A stretch of DNA of 64,000 bases from Desmonostoc muscorum FACHB-395 (GCF_014698035.1 NZ_JACJSF010000015.1:62001-126000); one strand, 5' to 3'; shown: positions 8,680 through 19,105, counted from the first letter of the stretch. Program-made: numbers and translations. Notes: generated by a model from the letters alone, not told the origin.

Positions 8680-9714
8680 TTATTCGTCTTCTGCAAACAC
8701 GAAACGATATAACTCGCTGGGGTCTGGTTCGGGGCTGTTTTCGGCGAATTTAACTGCCTCGTCGATTACATCCTGAATTTTACGATCAATAGCTTTGATT
8801 TCTGCCTCATTCGCTAGATTTTGCTCTAACAAATAAGCAGCCAGCTTCTTAATTGGGTCACGGGCAAACCAAAATTCTTTCTCAGCTTTGCTCCTCATTT
8901 CATCTGGGTCAGCCAAGGAGTGACCACGGAAGCGGTAGGTAAGCGCCTCAATTAATGTTGGGCCTTCACCTGCACGGGCACGGGCGACGGCTTCTTGAGC
9001 GACGGCTCGGACTGCTAGAACATCCATGCCATCTACTTCCACGCCCACCATGTTAAATGCACTAGCTTTTTTATAAATCTCTGGCTGAGAAGTGGCTCGT
9101 TCGTGAGACATCCCAATGGCCCACTTATTATTTTCGACTACAAAAAGAATTGGCAGTTTCCATAGGGCTGCCATATTTAGCGTCTCGAAAAACTGACCAT
9201 TGTTAGCTGCACCGTCGCCAAAAAAGCAAGCTGTCACTTGGTCAGCATTTTTATCTCCTAGTACTTCGCGGCGGTATTTGCTTTGAAAAGCCGCTCCAGC
9301 TGCTACAGGAATTCCCTCAGCCACAAAAGCATAGCCACCCAGCAAACGATGTTCGGCAGAAAACATGTGCATTGAACCACCGCGCCCTTTGCTGCAACCT
9401 GTGGCTTTGCCAAATAATTCTGCCATTACCTCTCTTGCTGGTACTCCCGCACTCAGAGCATGAACGTGGTCGCGGTAAGTACTACAAACGTAATCTTCAC
9501 CCGGTCGCATTGACTGTACAACACCTGTACAAACAGCTTCTTGACCGTTGTACAAATGGACAAAACCAAACATTTTGCCCCTGTAGTACATTTCAGCGCA
9601 CTTGTCTTCAAACAAGCGCCCTAAAACCATATCCTCATACAACCATAACCCTTCTTCTTTAGTAATTTGCGTAGTAGCAGGATTAAATGTGGGTAAAGTA
9701 CGCTCTTGAACCAT
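8680..9714 (-). CDS. pdhA: Pyruvate dehydrogenase E1 component, alpha subunit
   Basis: 344 residues. This is the thiamine diphosphate-binding half of the E1 heterotetramer, decarboxylating pyruvate and passing the acetyl group to lipoyl-E2. The ThDP motif is clear: [19 protein letters not shown], about residues 163-181, ending 15 residues on in [12 protein letters not shown]. The loop [12 protein letters not shown] carries the regulatory serine region known from E1-alpha proteins. N-terminal [17 protein letters not shown] and GRGGSMHMF are also diagnostic. The beta subunit is not in the window, as is common in cyanobacteria. ATG start. Confidence 0.97.
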   Translation of the reverse strand: MVQERTLPTFNPATTQITKEEGLWLYEDMVLGRLFEDKCAEMYYRGKMFGFVHLYNGQEAVCTGVVQSMRPGEDYVCSTYRDHVHALSAGVPAREVMAELFGKATGCSKGRGGSMHMFSAEHRLLGGYAFVAEGIPVAAGAAFQSKYRREVLGDKNADQVTACFFGDGAANNGQFFETLNMAALWKLPILFVVENNKWAIGMSHERATSQPEIYKKASAFNMVGVEVDGMDVLAVRAVAQEAVARARAGEGPTLIEALTYRFRGHSLADPDEMRSKAEKEFWFARDPIKKLAAYLLEQNLANEAEIKAIDRKIQDVIDEAVKFAENSPEPDPSELYRFVFAEDE

Positions 9715-10655
9715 TATTTTTGAGTATCCCTGTTGTACAACTTAAAGTTACGGTCTTAAATAAGTTGGTCTGATAACACCTCGGCTTTTAACAGGCTAGC
9801 GTTTGTAAGACTCAACAATCAAACTTTATTTATGCACCAAAAAAGGGTCTTAGGGAATAGCTGAATTTTTAATTTTTGATTTTTAACTTTTCAGCCCATA
9901 CCCTGTGAGGATTTGACTCTAACGACAATATATATCGCTTTGGGTTTTTCTCTCTCACCAAAACAGTGCTGAGTACCGTTAGCGGAAAGCTAAGGTTTAG
10001 CTCGTGCTGAGTAAAAAGTAAAATTAGACCGATTAGGCATCAAATCAGTTACGAGTAGCGAGTACTTAGAAAAAGATTCACAAGTACTACGTCTTACTCA
10101 TTACTTCTTACTCAGAACTCAGCACTCCTGAATATTCCCCTTCATAGACTAGCAATCAAGATAGACTGCTTTCTGCATATCCATTAACAATTTAGAAAAA
10201 ATGAAGCAAAAGTCCATATACCCAAATAGGTAATTGTAATTAAAGGTTAATTATGATATTATTTTTGTTCTCCTGTTATCAGGGTCAATCCCCAATAGTA
10301 GTATTTTTGTTACTTCATACTGGGAAAGTCCCAAAAAAATCAATTATCAATAGATTCTTGCAACCACAACATTTATGCCGTGATTAAAAGCGGTAGTTGT
10401 GGTTTGTGGTATCGAAGGCTGATAATAGTCGTGTTAAACAAAAATACTAAGAATTAAGACAAACAATTGAGGCTTTCTAGGCGAAAGCAAAAAATTAGTA
10501 CTAGAATGTGACTCAAAATTTCGGGAAGTTACAAAACGAGTTGTTGCAATATACACTTGTAGAGTAAATTCTATACGGCATTTTTATGGCACGGTTTTAC
10601 AGGCCTGGAAAGCTCTAGGTGAATTATGTTGATCACGGTGCAGGGGAAGTAGGCT
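9715..10655. other. Long intergenic region upstream of ftn2
   Basis: 941 bases between the divergent pdhA and ftn2 genes. It contains a 37-base dispersed element (9978-10014, nearly identical to 23402-23438) flanked by CTGAGTAC-type short repeats. The remainder is AT-rich and carries no open frame with coding character or a recognised RNA. Promoters for both genes must lie here. Confidence 0.5.
9978..10014 (+). repeat. 37-bp dispersed repeat, copy 1
   Basis: Begins GTTAGCGGAAAGCTAAGG and ends CGTGCTGAGTAA. It matches 23402-23438 at 36 of 37 positions. Internal AGCGG/CTAAGG segments give weak self-complementarity. Both copies sit among ACTCAGC-type short repeats. Confidence 0.7.
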
Positions 10656-12962
10656 GTGCGAATTCCGCTAGATTACTACCGAATTTTAGGACTACCGTTA
10701 GCGGCAAGTGAAGAACAATTGCGACAGGCATACAGCGATCGCATTGTACAATTGCCACGACGTGAGTATTCTCAGGCAGCAATTTCTTCTCGTAAACAAC
10801 TCATAGAAGAAGCTTACGTGGTTTTATCAGATCCAAAACAACGCAGTACCTACGATCAGCTTTATCTTGCCCACGCCTATGACCCTGATAACCTTGCTGC
10901 TGCCGCAGTAGCACAGGAAAATCGTACAGAAAGCACCAAAAGGGGTAGTGATACCCAAAGTCTTGGTATCGAAATTACCCAAGACGAATTAGTTGGCGCT
11001 TTATTAATTTTGCAAGAGTTGGGGGAATACGAACTTGTACTGAAACTAGGTCGTCCGTACCTGGTAAATAAAAATAGTGCTACAAGTGCAAGAAAGAGCA
11101 ATAACTTAGCAGACGAAGAAATTTATGAAAGTGCTGAACACCCAGATGTTGTTCTCACTGTTGCTCTTGCCTGCCTAGAATTAGGTCGGGAACAGTGGCA
11201 GCAAGGTCACTACGAAAATGCCGCCATATCCCTAGAAACTGGTCAAGAACTGCTAGTACGCGAAGGTTTTTTCTCTAGTATTCAGGCAGAAATTCAGGCT
11301 GATCTTTACAAATTGCGGCCATATCGAATTTTGGAGTTGCTCGCATTACCTCAAGAAAAGACTGCCGAACGCAGCCAAGGCTTGGAATTATTGCAAAATC
11401 TCTTAGAAGATCGTGGCGGCATTGATGGCACGAATAATGATGACTCTGGTTTAAACATAGATGACTTTCTACGATTTATTCAGCAGTTACGCAACCACTT
11501 AACAGTCGCAGAACAGCACAAGTTATTTGAAGCCCAAAGCAAACGCAATTCTGCTGTTGCCACTTACTTAGCTGTTTATGCCTTGATAGCGCGAGGATTT
11601 GCCCAACGGCAACCTGCTTTAATTCGTCAAGCAAGACAAATGCTTGTGCGTCTGGGCAAGCGCCAAGATGTACATTTAGAACAGTCGCTATGTGCCTTAC
11701 TATTGGGACAAACTGAAGAAGCAACTCGGGTTTTAGAACTTAGTCAGGAGTACGAAGCTTTAGCTTTTATTCGGGAAAAATCTCAGGACTCTCCAGATTT
11801 GTTACCAGGGCTTTGTCTATATGCAGAACAGTGGCTACAACACGAAGTCTTTCCCCATTTTCGAGATTTAGCAAACCAGCAAGCTTTTTTAAAAGATTAT
11901 TTTGCTAACCAACAGGTACAAGCTTATTTAGAAGCACTGCCAACTGATGCCGAAACAACTAATGAATGGGCTGTAATTAACCCCCAGTATTTTCCCCAAG
12001 CCAAGGCAAAGAATACTCATTTTCATAACAATTCAACTAAGACTTCAGCACAATTTAATCACAGCAAAATACCTAACCCCGATTTACCAGAAACACCAAC
12101 AAAAGAAACACCCGAATATCCAAACTTCTCACCACCTATGTGGAGTTCATCGGGAAGTGTAAAATCAGACGTTCCTGCTGCTGAACGGATGAGCAGAGGC
12201 ACTAATCAGCATTTGAACGGTTCTGCTAAAAGTGCTACACCAGTTCATAACCAAAAGCGTAGGCGGAGAAAACCCACTCCATCTGCTATCCGAGAGCGTG
12301 TACCAGATAATCGTCCTCATTCTCGTCGTCCCCGACGGCGGCGAACTTTTGCGAACACCATAGAAGGGAAAACACGGCTGGTATGGAGAGTGTTTATTTC
12401 TTTGGTGAGCATATTAGTTTTTTGGGTATTAGCCACAACAACTTTTGGATGGTTAAAAAATCTGTTTTTTCCTCAACCTCCTCCGCCTGATCTACAGTTG
12501 TTTGTACAAATAAACCAACCACCGGTAACTATTCCCGATCCAAATAGACAACCAGAATTAGCAGAAGGCCTTTTAACAAATGCAGAGGCAGAACAAGTTA
12601 TTAACACTTGGTTATCTACCAAAGCCACAGCTTTAGGTCCAAATCATGAGATTAATAATTTAGAGCAAATTTTAACTGGTTCAGCTTTATCTCAATGGCG
12701 GTTGATTGCTCAACAGAATAGGTTAGACAATCGCTACCGCAAGTTCGACCATAGTTTGAAGATAGAATCGGTTGAGAAAATTGGTTTATTTGCAGATCGG
12801 GCCGCAGTAGAAGCTACGGTCAATGAAGTGACGCAGTTATATGAAAATGGTCAGTTTAAAAACTCTTCTAACGATAAATTGAGAGTTCGGTATGACTTGA
12901 TTAGAGAACGAGGTAAATGGCGTATTCAGAGTACATCTGTTGTAAATCAATTCACCAGATAA
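10656..12962 (+). CDS. ftn2: Cell division protein Ftn2/ZipN (ARC6 homologue)
   Basis: 768 residues, GTG start preceded by a purine-rich GGGGAAGTAGG. The N-terminus is a J-like domain (DYYRILGLPLAASEEQLRQA, residues 6-75) without the HPD motif, so co-chaperone activity is unlikely. A long alpha-helical region follows, then a basic low-complexity stretch (RRPRRRR) and one membrane helix at about 575-600. The C-terminal domain at about 640-765 is the IMS/DUF4101 domain of ARC6. In cyanobacteria and plastids this protein anchors and stabilises the FtsZ ring at the inner membrane and recruits other division proteins. Length and order match the family. Confidence 0.95.
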   Translation: MRIPLDYYRILGLPLAASEEQLRQAYSDRIVQLPRREYSQAAISSRKQLIEEAYVVLSDPKQRSTYDQLYLAHAYDPDNLAAAAVAQENRTESTKRGSDTQSLGIEITQDELVGALLILQELGEYELVLKLGRPYLVNKNSATSARKSNNLADEEIYESAEHPDVVLTVALACLELGREQWQQGHYENAAISLETGQELLVREGFFSSIQAEIQADLYKLRPYRILELLALPQEKTAERSQGLELLQNLLEDRGGIDGTNNDDSGLNIDDFLRFIQQLRNHLTVAEQHKLFEAQSKRNSAVATYLAVYALIARGFAQRQPALIRQARQMLVRLGKRQDVHLEQSLCALLLGQTEEATRVLELSQEYEALAFIREKSQDSPDLLPGLCLYAEQWLQHEVFPHFRDLANQQAFLKDYFANQQVQAYLEALPTDAETTNEWAVINPQYFPQAKAKNTHFHNNSTKTSAQFNHSKIPNPDLPETPTKETPEYPNFSPPMWSSSGSVKSDVPAAERMSRGTNQHLNGSAKSATPVHNQKRRRRKPTPSAIRERVPDNRPHSRRPRRRRTFANTIEGKTRLVWRVFISLVSILVFWVLATTTFGWLKNLFFPQPPPPDLQLFVQINQPPVTIPDPNRQPELAEGLLTNAEAEQVINTWLSTKATALGPNHEINNLEQILTGSALSQWRLIAQQNRLDNRYRKFDHSLKIESVEKIGLFADRAAVEATVNEVTQLYENGQFKNSSNDKLRVRYDLIRERGKWRIQSTSVVNQFTR

Positions 12963-13098
12963 GTTGGAATTTTTCGGCGAGAATCTGCAACAAGCTGTAT
13001 CATTCAATTTAATTAGGAAAGGTTTTTCACATAGTTATTACTGAGATAAGTAAGTTGGCGTAAAAAACTAAGTCTGTTACGAAACGTAAATAGGTATT

Positions 13099-13250
13099 GT
13101 AGTGGCGTGTCAAGGCTAAAATATTGCAAAAAATTGATTGTAGGTTGGGTGGAGGCTTTGCGTAACCCAACATTCTTATATATGTTGGGTTGCGCTTCGC
13201 TTCACCCAACCTACTTTTAATAAACTATTTTAGTCTTGCCATGCCACTAC
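13099..13250. mobile_element. MITE-like element with nested inverted repeats
   Basis: Outer 25-bp inverted repeats (13099-13123 and 13226-13250; 22 of 25 positions complementary, starting GTAGTGGC) enclose a second pair (TAGGTTGGGTG at 13141-13151, CACCCAACCTA at 13203-13213) and an inner AACCCAACA/TGTTGGGTT pair. There is no coding capacity. The structure fits a non-autonomous miniature element or a large stable hairpin RNA. No clear target duplication was found. Confidence 0.65.
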
Positions 13251-13289
13251 ATATATTTTCAAACATCAAATAGTAAGCCTAAAAAATAC

Positions 13290-13499
13290 TTAGTAGCAAA
13301 AATGTCTGATATTGAGTATCGCCTCCCCATGATCTGGAATCCAGGCTAGCCACTCATCTGTTGAAACCGGACATAATAAAAGTGCTTCGTCAAAACTAAA
13401 GGGGTTAGGAAGTTGCAAAAGTTTTACCCAATTTAAATCCTCCAGATTCTGCCTTCTTGGTTGCACAGCAAAATCTGGTCTACGAGAATCTAGTTTCAT
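13290..13499 (-). CDS. Small hypothetical protein
   Basis: 69 residues: a basic N-terminus (MKLDSRRPDFAVQPRRQN) followed by an acidic, tryptophan-containing C-terminal half (DEWLAWIPDHGEAIL). It has an ATG start with only a weak GAAAG upstream. Composition is protein-like and contains no repeat sequence, which is why it is listed, but no family was recognised. It lies alone between ftn2 and pcyA on the opposite strand. It could be a conserved small cyanobacterial protein or a chance frame. Confidence 0.42.
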   Translation of the reverse strand: MKLDSRRPDFAVQPRRQNLEDLNWVKLLQLPNPFSFDEALLLCPVSTDEWLAWIPDHGEAILNIRHFCY

Positions 13500-13700
13500 A
13501 GCTTTCTATTAGCCTTCACAAGTGGGCTAATCTAAAATTATTTCTGTAACCTAGACTACAAAATAAATAATCTTTGTGAAAAGCATCTGTCGTATAACTT
13601 TACGTTGGCTGTGGGGAACTGTTTGCTTATATTGCAGACCACACAGGTGTGGCACGACAGGTTGTAGACTGGGCATTAGATTCGCATTCCCAACTAGCTT

Positions 13701-14438
13701 ATGTCATTTACTTCTATGCCCTCGCTGCGTGAGCAACAACATCCCCTAATTCGTCAGCTAGCTGATTGTATTGAGGCAGCTTGGCATCAGCACCTGGATC
13801 TATCGCCCTACCATTTGCCTGATGAGTTGGGGTATGTGGAAGGTAGACTAGAAGGCGAAAAACTGACGATTGAAAATCGCTGCTATCAAACGCCCCAGTT
13901 TCGCAAAATGCACTTGGAACTGGCAAAAATCGGAAATATGCTGGATATTTTGCACTGCGTCATGTTTCCCCGGCCAGAATACAACCTGCCGATGTTTGGT
14001 TGCGATTTAGTTGGGGGTAGAGGTCAAATTAGTGCAGCGATCGCAGACCTTTCCCCTATCCAATTAGAGCGCACCTTACCCGAATCTTATACTATTGCAC
14101 TGGCACAGCTACCAGTGCTTAACTTTTCCCAACCCCGTGAATTACCAGAATGGGGAAATATTTTTTCGGATTTTTGCATCTTTGTGCGCCCCGGTTCCCC
14201 AGAAGAAGAAGCAATGTTTCTGTCGCGTGTGCGAGAATTTTTAGACATTCATTGTATGCAAGCGATCGCCTCACATCCTGTTTCAGTCGAACAAGTCACA
14301 CAAAACCTTGCCGGACAACACAACTACTGCACCAAACAGCAGCAAAACGATAAAACCCGCCGTGTACTAGAAAAAGCCTTTGGTCCAGTTTGGGCAGAAA
14401 ATTATATGACCACAGTTTTATTCGACCTTCCAACTTAA
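13701..14438 (+). CDS. pcyA: Phycocyanobilin:ferredoxin oxidoreductase
   Basis: 245 residues, a ferredoxin-dependent bilin reductase. It performs the four-electron reduction of biliverdin IX-alpha to phycocyanobilin, the chromophore of phycobilisomes and phytochromes. Residues equivalent to the catalytic Glu76, His88 and Asp105 of the Synechocystis enzyme are present with a constant offset of three (E73 in HLELAK, H85 in [11 protein letters not shown]102 in FGCDLVGG). Length matches the family. The start may be either of two close methionines (residues 1 and 6). It is monocistronic, in a repeat-rich neighbourhood. Confidence 0.97.
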   Translation: MSFTSMPSLREQQHPLIRQLADCIEAAWHQHLDLSPYHLPDELGYVEGRLEGEKLTIENRCYQTPQFRKMHLELAKIGNMLDILHCVMFPRPEYNLPMFGCDLVGGRGQISAAIADLSPIQLERTLPESYTIALAQLPVLNFSQPRELPEWGNIFSDFCIFVRPGSPEEEAMFLSRVREFLDIHCMQAIASHPVSVEQVTQNLAGQHNYCTKQQQNDKTRRVLEKAFGPVWAENYMTTVLFDLPT

Positions 14439-15428
14439 TCATTCCCTCATCTCCTCATCTGTAGGCTCTGTTACGTTTTCACGTCACAGATAAATGTAGA
14501 ATTCATTCAACGAGAGTTTAATGGAGTCCCAAAACGCCAACAGGGAGAGTAGTCAGGTCTTTGAAGCAAATATCACAAAATGGTTGGTTGTCTTGGCAGG
14601 TGCAAGCAACTAGAGACAGCTAACTCATTGACCAGAAAGTTAAGGAAACTCTGATGTTAGGAATGCTCAAGTTGATAGATATTTTTTAGTTAGTTAATCA
14701 TTCATTCACTTAAGGAAGACTAACTTTTGTAGCAAGATTGTATCCAAACAAGGCAACAGTCTATTTTTGTCAATTTTGGGACAAATGTAGCCGTAGTTGA
14801 TGTAGCAGTACAGTATCGCATCATACCATTTTGGGATTTTGTGTAGAGACATGATATATCGCGTCTCTATATCTAGATTTGATTCTGCTAATTTCCATTA
14901 CACTCATGTCTCAATAATACTCAGAGTTATTGAATAGCCAGCTACTATAGCGCTTCTCGGTTTCAATACAGACCTAACCCCAAGTAAGCAAGCTTCCATT
15001 CTTCTCTCCTAAAAGGCAAGAAGAATGGAAGTGAGGTCAATGTATTGCATACATAGACGCATAGCGGCTACCCCTAGCAATACTGCTTCGTTAAGGGGAA
15101 AAGGAGTGGAAGGCTCGATATATAAAGTCCCTTTCCCCCAAAGCCCGACAAGTATTGCTACCCGTAGGGTACGTAGACGCATTAGCGAAGCGGTAGCGAC
15201 GTTCGCGTAGCGTCTCGCAGAGAAGGAGCGTCAGCGTCTTGTCGTCAGACATCGCTATTAGAAAACACCATTTTGCAAAACCATAGTGTTGAGCGTTCAT
15301 CACGCAATGGATTTTAAGCCATACCCAGCTTTAAAGCACTGTTGTTTGTCCTAAGCAGCTGGCTGTTGATTAAAAACCCTTTTATTTTTACTTCCATCAG
15401 CACAATTCAGGTAAACGGGCAACATACT
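14439..15428. other. Repeat-rich spacer between pcyA and devB
   Basis: About 990 bases. It contains the palindromic element related to 3830-3925 (about 14965-15050), a GTTCGCGTAGCGTC family copy (about 15183-15224), and short GAGACATGATATATCGCGTC units near 14845-14870. Frames of 60-70 codons here read through repeats and are not credible genes. The devB promoter is expected near the 3' end. Confidence 0.55.
15183..15224. repeat. GTTCGCGTAGCGTC-family dispersed repeat
   Basis: Contains GTTCGCGTAGCGTC (15201-15214) and CGCAGAGAAGG, matching about 5545-5565 closely. Diverged relatives occur at 55950-55975 (reverse), 57969-57987 (reverse) and 59645-59665. It is one of the commonest interspersed motifs of Nostoc genomes. 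Confidence 0.65.
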
Positions 15429-16853
15429 ATGTCAAGGGTGACTGAAAAGCCAAAGCCAAGTGAGCAGGCACTTAATCAAGAACAACCTAAGATTTGGTGG
15501 GGTATCGCTGTAGCTGTGCCAATAGTAATCGCGGCTGGGATACTAGGTACAGCTAAAATCGAGCAGCTGAGAAAACTCACTACATCTGTACCCGTAATGC
15601 CATCTACCAATAGCATTAGTGCTGTAGGGCGTTTGGAACCGCGAGGCGAGGTTGTTAAATTGTCCGCCCCATCATCAGGATTATCGCCATCGTCACGAAT
15701 TCAGCAACTTCTGGTGAGAGAGGGTGAACAAGTAAAGCAAGGCCAAATTTTGGCAATTTTGGACAACCGCGATACCCAAATAGCCGGACTAGAAGAGGCT
15801 AAAGCCAAAGTGCAAGAAGCCCGTGCGAATTTAGCGCAAGTTAGGGCTGGATCTCCAAGAGATATTCAAGCTCAAAGAGCAGTTGTTGCTCGCCTACAAG
15901 CGCAGTTTGTTGGGGAAAGGGATGCTCAACAAGCAACGATCGCCCGGATTGCAGCTCAGTTAAGTGGGGATAAACTTGTTCAGCAAGCAACTGTGAATCG
16001 TTTAGAAGCTGAACTCAGTGGGCAAAGAGAAGCTCTCAGAGCAACGCTTACACGTATCCGAGCCGAACAGCGCAATGCCCAAGTCGATGCCGGACGCTAT
16101 GATTTTTTATACCGAGAAGGTGCGATTTCTCAGCAAGAGCGCGATCGCAGACGCTTGAGTGCAGTAACTTCTAATCAACAGGTGGCCGAAAGCCAAGCTA
16201 CCCTAAAGCAGACGTTAGCAACCATACGACAGCAACTTGCCGAGGCTAGAGCTAACCAAATACAAAATTTAGCAACATTGCAACAGCAGTTAATCGAAGC
16301 GAAAGTTAACCGTGACAAAACTTTAGCAACTTTGCAAAGACAAATTGAGGAAGAAAAGGCCAAACTAAGCAGGATTTTAGATGTTAGTCCTACCGATGTG
16401 CAAGTAGCGCAAGCTCAAGTTAGTAATGCGATCGCAAATGTCAGAAAAGCCGAAGCACAACTAAGGTTAAGCTACGTTCAAGCACCAATTGCTGGAGAGA
16501 TTTTAAAAGTTTATACCAAATCAGGCGAAGCCATTGGTGCAAATGGTATTGCTGAAATTGGCCAAACTAGCCAAATGTATGTGATTGCTGAAGTAGCCGA
16601 AGACAGCATTGGTAAAGTGCAAATTGGTCAAAATGCCACTATCAGCAGCGATAATGGAGCATTTAGCGGTGAATTGAAGGGAACTGTCACTGAAATTGGC
16701 AGAAAAATTGGTAAAAAGGACGTGCTAAATACAGATCCAGCAGCAGATGTGGATGCCAGAGTTGTAGAAGTTAAAATTGCTTTGCCTCCAGAAGATAGTC
16801 AAAAAGTTTCTGGTTTAACTTACGCTAAAGTGGTTGTTGAAATTAATAACTAG
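15429..16853 (+). CDS. devB: DevB-type periplasmic adaptor of an ABC exporter
   Basis: 474 residues from the ATG at 15429; the open frame begins at 15342, but the inner start gives the usual N-terminus (MSRVTEKPKPSEQ) with a short cytosolic tail and one membrane helix at about residues 23-45. The HlyD-like fold follows: a lipoyl/barrel half (residues 70-120), a long coiled-coil hairpin with ~22-residue quasi-repeats (QQATIARIAAQLSG, then QQATVNRLEAELSG), and a beta-barrel domain (VQAPIAGEILKVYTKSGEAI). It connects the DevCA transporter to a TolC-like outer-membrane channel. In Anabaena, DevBCA exports heterocyst glycolipids, but paralogues export other compounds, so the cargo is uncertain. 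Confidence 0.88.
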   Translation: MSRVTEKPKPSEQALNQEQPKIWWGIAVAVPIVIAAGILGTAKIEQLRKLTTSVPVMPSTNSISAVGRLEPRGEVVKLSAPSSGLSPSSRIQQLLVREGEQVKQGQILAILDNRDTQIAGLEEAKAKVQEARANLAQVRAGSPRDIQAQRAVVARLQAQFVGERDAQQATIARIAAQLSGDKLVQQATVNRLEAELSGQREALRATLTRIRAEQRNAQVDAGRYDFLYREGAISQQERDRRRLSAVTSNQQVAESQATLKQTLATIRQQLAEARANQIQNLATLQQQLIEAKVNRDKTLATLQRQIEEEKAKLSRILDVSPTDVQVAQAQVSNAIANVRKAEAQLRLSYVQAPIAGEILKVYTKSGEAIGANGIAEIGQTSQMYVIAEVAEDSIGKVQIGQNATISSDNGAFSGELKGTVTEIGRKIGKKDVLNTDPAADVDARVVEVKIALPPEDSQKVSGLTYAKVVVEINN

Positions 16854-17102
16854 TTAAGTTATGGATGAGCAGTAATCCCAATTTCTGATTTGATACTTTG
16901 AATTGGAGATGTTCTTAGCTAGGCTGTTTTATCAACTTTAAACATTCTATAAACAATGCCTGATAAATTACAGCAGTTTGTAATTAAGTCAGGTAAATAA
17001 CCTAAACTTCAAAGCCAGGTATTAAAACTTGCTACATCTGGTTTCTGACTACTAAATTCTGAATTCTGCTGTAAATAATAGCTGTGCTTGGATACCTATA
17101 AA

Positions 17103-18257
17103 ATGAATCAAAAAATACCTCTGTCGTGGCTACAACTGACAAGGGAAAAAACTCGCCTAGCTGTGGCTTTAGCAGGAATTTCTTTTGCTGATATTTTAAT
17201 GTTTATGCAACTCGGCTTTCGAGATGCCTTATATTATAGTAACGTTCGATTTCATAACAGCTTGCAAGGCGATATTGTCTTAATTAATAGTCAATCTAGC
17301 GCTGTTTTGGCGATGAGGAGCTTTTCTCAAAGACGTTTATATAAAGCTTTAGAGTTACCCGCAGTACAATCAGTACATCCTATATATTTGGACTTTACAA
17401 TCTGGAAAAATCCTATAACAGGTCGTCCTCGTAGTATTCTAATTTTTGGAATGAACCCAGAAACTAATATAGTTAACTTACCTGGGGTTCAGGAGAACTT
17501 AGAGAAACTTAAACTCCCGGATGTAGTTTTATTTGACCGTTCTTCTCGGATAGAGTATGGGCCTATTGCTGCTAATTTTAGCCAAGGAAAGACTGTAACA
17601 GCAGAGGTACGAAGGCGGCGAATTAAAGTAGAGGGACTATTTACATTAGGTGCATCATTCGGTGCAGATGGTAATTTAATTACGAGTGATATTAATTTTC
17701 TACGAATATTTAGTAATCGTCAAAAAGGATTAATTGATATTGGGCTAATTAGATTAAAACCGGGAGCAGATGCTCAAGTTGTTGCTCAAGAACTACGACA
17801 ATATTTACCTAAAGAGGTAAATGTTTTAACCAAGCAGGAATTTATTGATTTTGAGCGGAATTATTGGGCAAACAGTACAGCTATTGGATTTATTTTTACA
17901 TTAGGGACTGTCATGGGTTTCATTGTAGGAACTGTGATTGTTTATCAGATTCTTTATACCGAAGTTGCAGATCACTTAGCTGAATACGCTACTCTCAAAG
18001 CAATAGGCTATACACAAAACTATTTATTAACCGTAATTCTTCAAGAGGCTTTGCTATTAGCCGTTTTAGGATACTTCCCTGGAATAGTTTTTTCTTTATT
18101 TATGTATCAGAGTGCTAGGGATGCAACACTTTTACCAGTTTTTATGAGTTTTGATCGTGCCGTAATGGTATTAATTTTGACTATGCTGATGTGTATTATT
18201 TCTGGTGCGATCGCAGTCCGAAAATTACGTTCCGCAGATCCAGCAGATATCTTTTAA
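17103..18257 (+). CDS. devC: DevC-type ABC transporter permease
   Basis: 384 residues from the ATG at 17103 (MNQKIPLSWLQLTREKTR); a TTG five codons upstream is less likely. It is a MacB/DevC-type permease: one membrane helix near residues 18-38, a large extracytoplasmic domain (about 45-255) and three helices at the C-terminus, with ALKAIGYTQNYLLTVILQEA as the coupling region before the last pair. It partners the DevB adaptor upstream and DevA ATPase downstream (106-base gap), so the three genes probably form one operon. The cargo is unknown. Confidence 0.9.
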   Translation: MNQKIPLSWLQLTREKTRLAVALAGISFADILMFMQLGFRDALYYSNVRFHNSLQGDIVLINSQSSAVLAMRSFSQRRLYKALELPAVQSVHPIYLDFTIWKNPITGRPRSILIFGMNPETNIVNLPGVQENLEKLKLPDVVLFDRSSRIEYGPIAANFSQGKTVTAEVRRRRIKVEGLFTLGASFGADGNLITSDINFLRIFSNRQKGLIDIGLIRLKPGADAQVVAQELRQYLPKEVNVLTKQEFIDFERNYWANSTAIGFIFTLGTVMGFIVGTVIVYQILYTEVADHLAEYATLKAIGYTQNYLLTVILQEALLLAVLGYFPGIVFSLFMYQSARDATLLPVFMSFDRAVMVLILTMLMCIISGAIAVRKLRSADPADIF

Positions 18258-18362
18258 TTAATGTGATATTAGTTAAAATTAATAATCAATAGATAGAGCT
18301 TATAAAATTGAGAATTAAGAAAACTTAATTTTTGAAAACCCCAACTTACAGCTAATAAAAAC

Positions 18363-19067
18363 ATGATCGAAAAAGAACCTGTAATTGCCATTAAGAATCT
18401 CAATCATTACTATGGCAAAGGCGCATTAAGAAAACAGATATTATTTGATATCAACCTAGAAATTTATCCTGGTGAAATTGTAATTATGACCGGTCCATCA
18501 GGTTCCGGTAAAACCACATTACTGAGCTTAATTGGTGGCTTGCGGTCTGTACAAGAGGGAAGTTTAAAATTTTTAGGTGAAGAACTAGTTGGTGTTAGTC
18601 AAAACAAACTGGTACAAATGCGACGCAACATCGGTTATATTTTTCAAGCTCACAATTTACTAGGGTTCTTGACTGCGAAGCAAAATGTGCAGATGGCGGT
18701 AGAGTTGAATGATAATATTTCTCAAACAGAAGCAATGGCTAAATCAAAAGCCATGCTGGGGTCTGTTGGTTTAGAAGAACGAGTTGATTACTACCCAGAT
18801 AATCTTTCTGGTGGACAGAAACAAAGAATTGCGATCGCTCGCGCCTTAGTGAATCGTCCCCCACTGGTGCTAGCAGACGAACCAACAGCAGCATTAGACA
18901 AACAATCAGGACGCGATGTTGTGGAAATAATGCAGAGTCTGGCCAAAAATCAGGGAACTACTATCTTATTAGTGACACACGACAACCGCATTTTAGACAT
19001 AGCCGATCGCATTGTAGAAATGGAAGATGGTCTTTTAACCCGTAATTCCTCAAATGCACCCATTTAG
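18363..19067 (+). CDS. devA: DevA-type ABC transporter ATP-binding protein
   Basis: 234 residues, full length. Walker A is GPSGSGKTT (residues 44-52), the Q-loop is YIFQAHNLLGFLTA, the signature LSGGQKQRIAIARAL begins at 148, and Walker B is LVLADEPTAALD from 168, followed by an H-loop (LLVTHD). It belongs to the LolD/MacB-like subfamily that powers mechanotransmission rather than import. It supplies energy to the DevB-DevC complex encoded upstream. The order B-C-A is the same as in the Anabaena heterocyst glycolipid exporter. Confidence 0.93.
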   Translation: MIEKEPVIAIKNLNHYYGKGALRKQILFDINLEIYPGEIVIMTGPSGSGKTTLLSLIGGLRSVQEGSLKFLGEELVGVSQNKLVQMRRNIGYIFQAHNLLGFLTAKQNVQMAVELNDNISQTEAMAKSKAMLGSVGLEERVDYYPDNLSGGQKQRIAIARALVNRPPLVLADEPTAALDKQSGRDVVEIMQSLAKNQGTTILLVTHDNRILDIADRIVEMEDGLLTRNSSNAPI

Positions 19068-19105
19068 CCATTTGCCCTTTCTAAATGACCAATGACAGCC
19101 AGAAT

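Noticed and set aside
15025..15210. Small plus-strand gene upstream of devB
   Set aside because: Composed of dispersed repeat sequence, no ribosome binding site.
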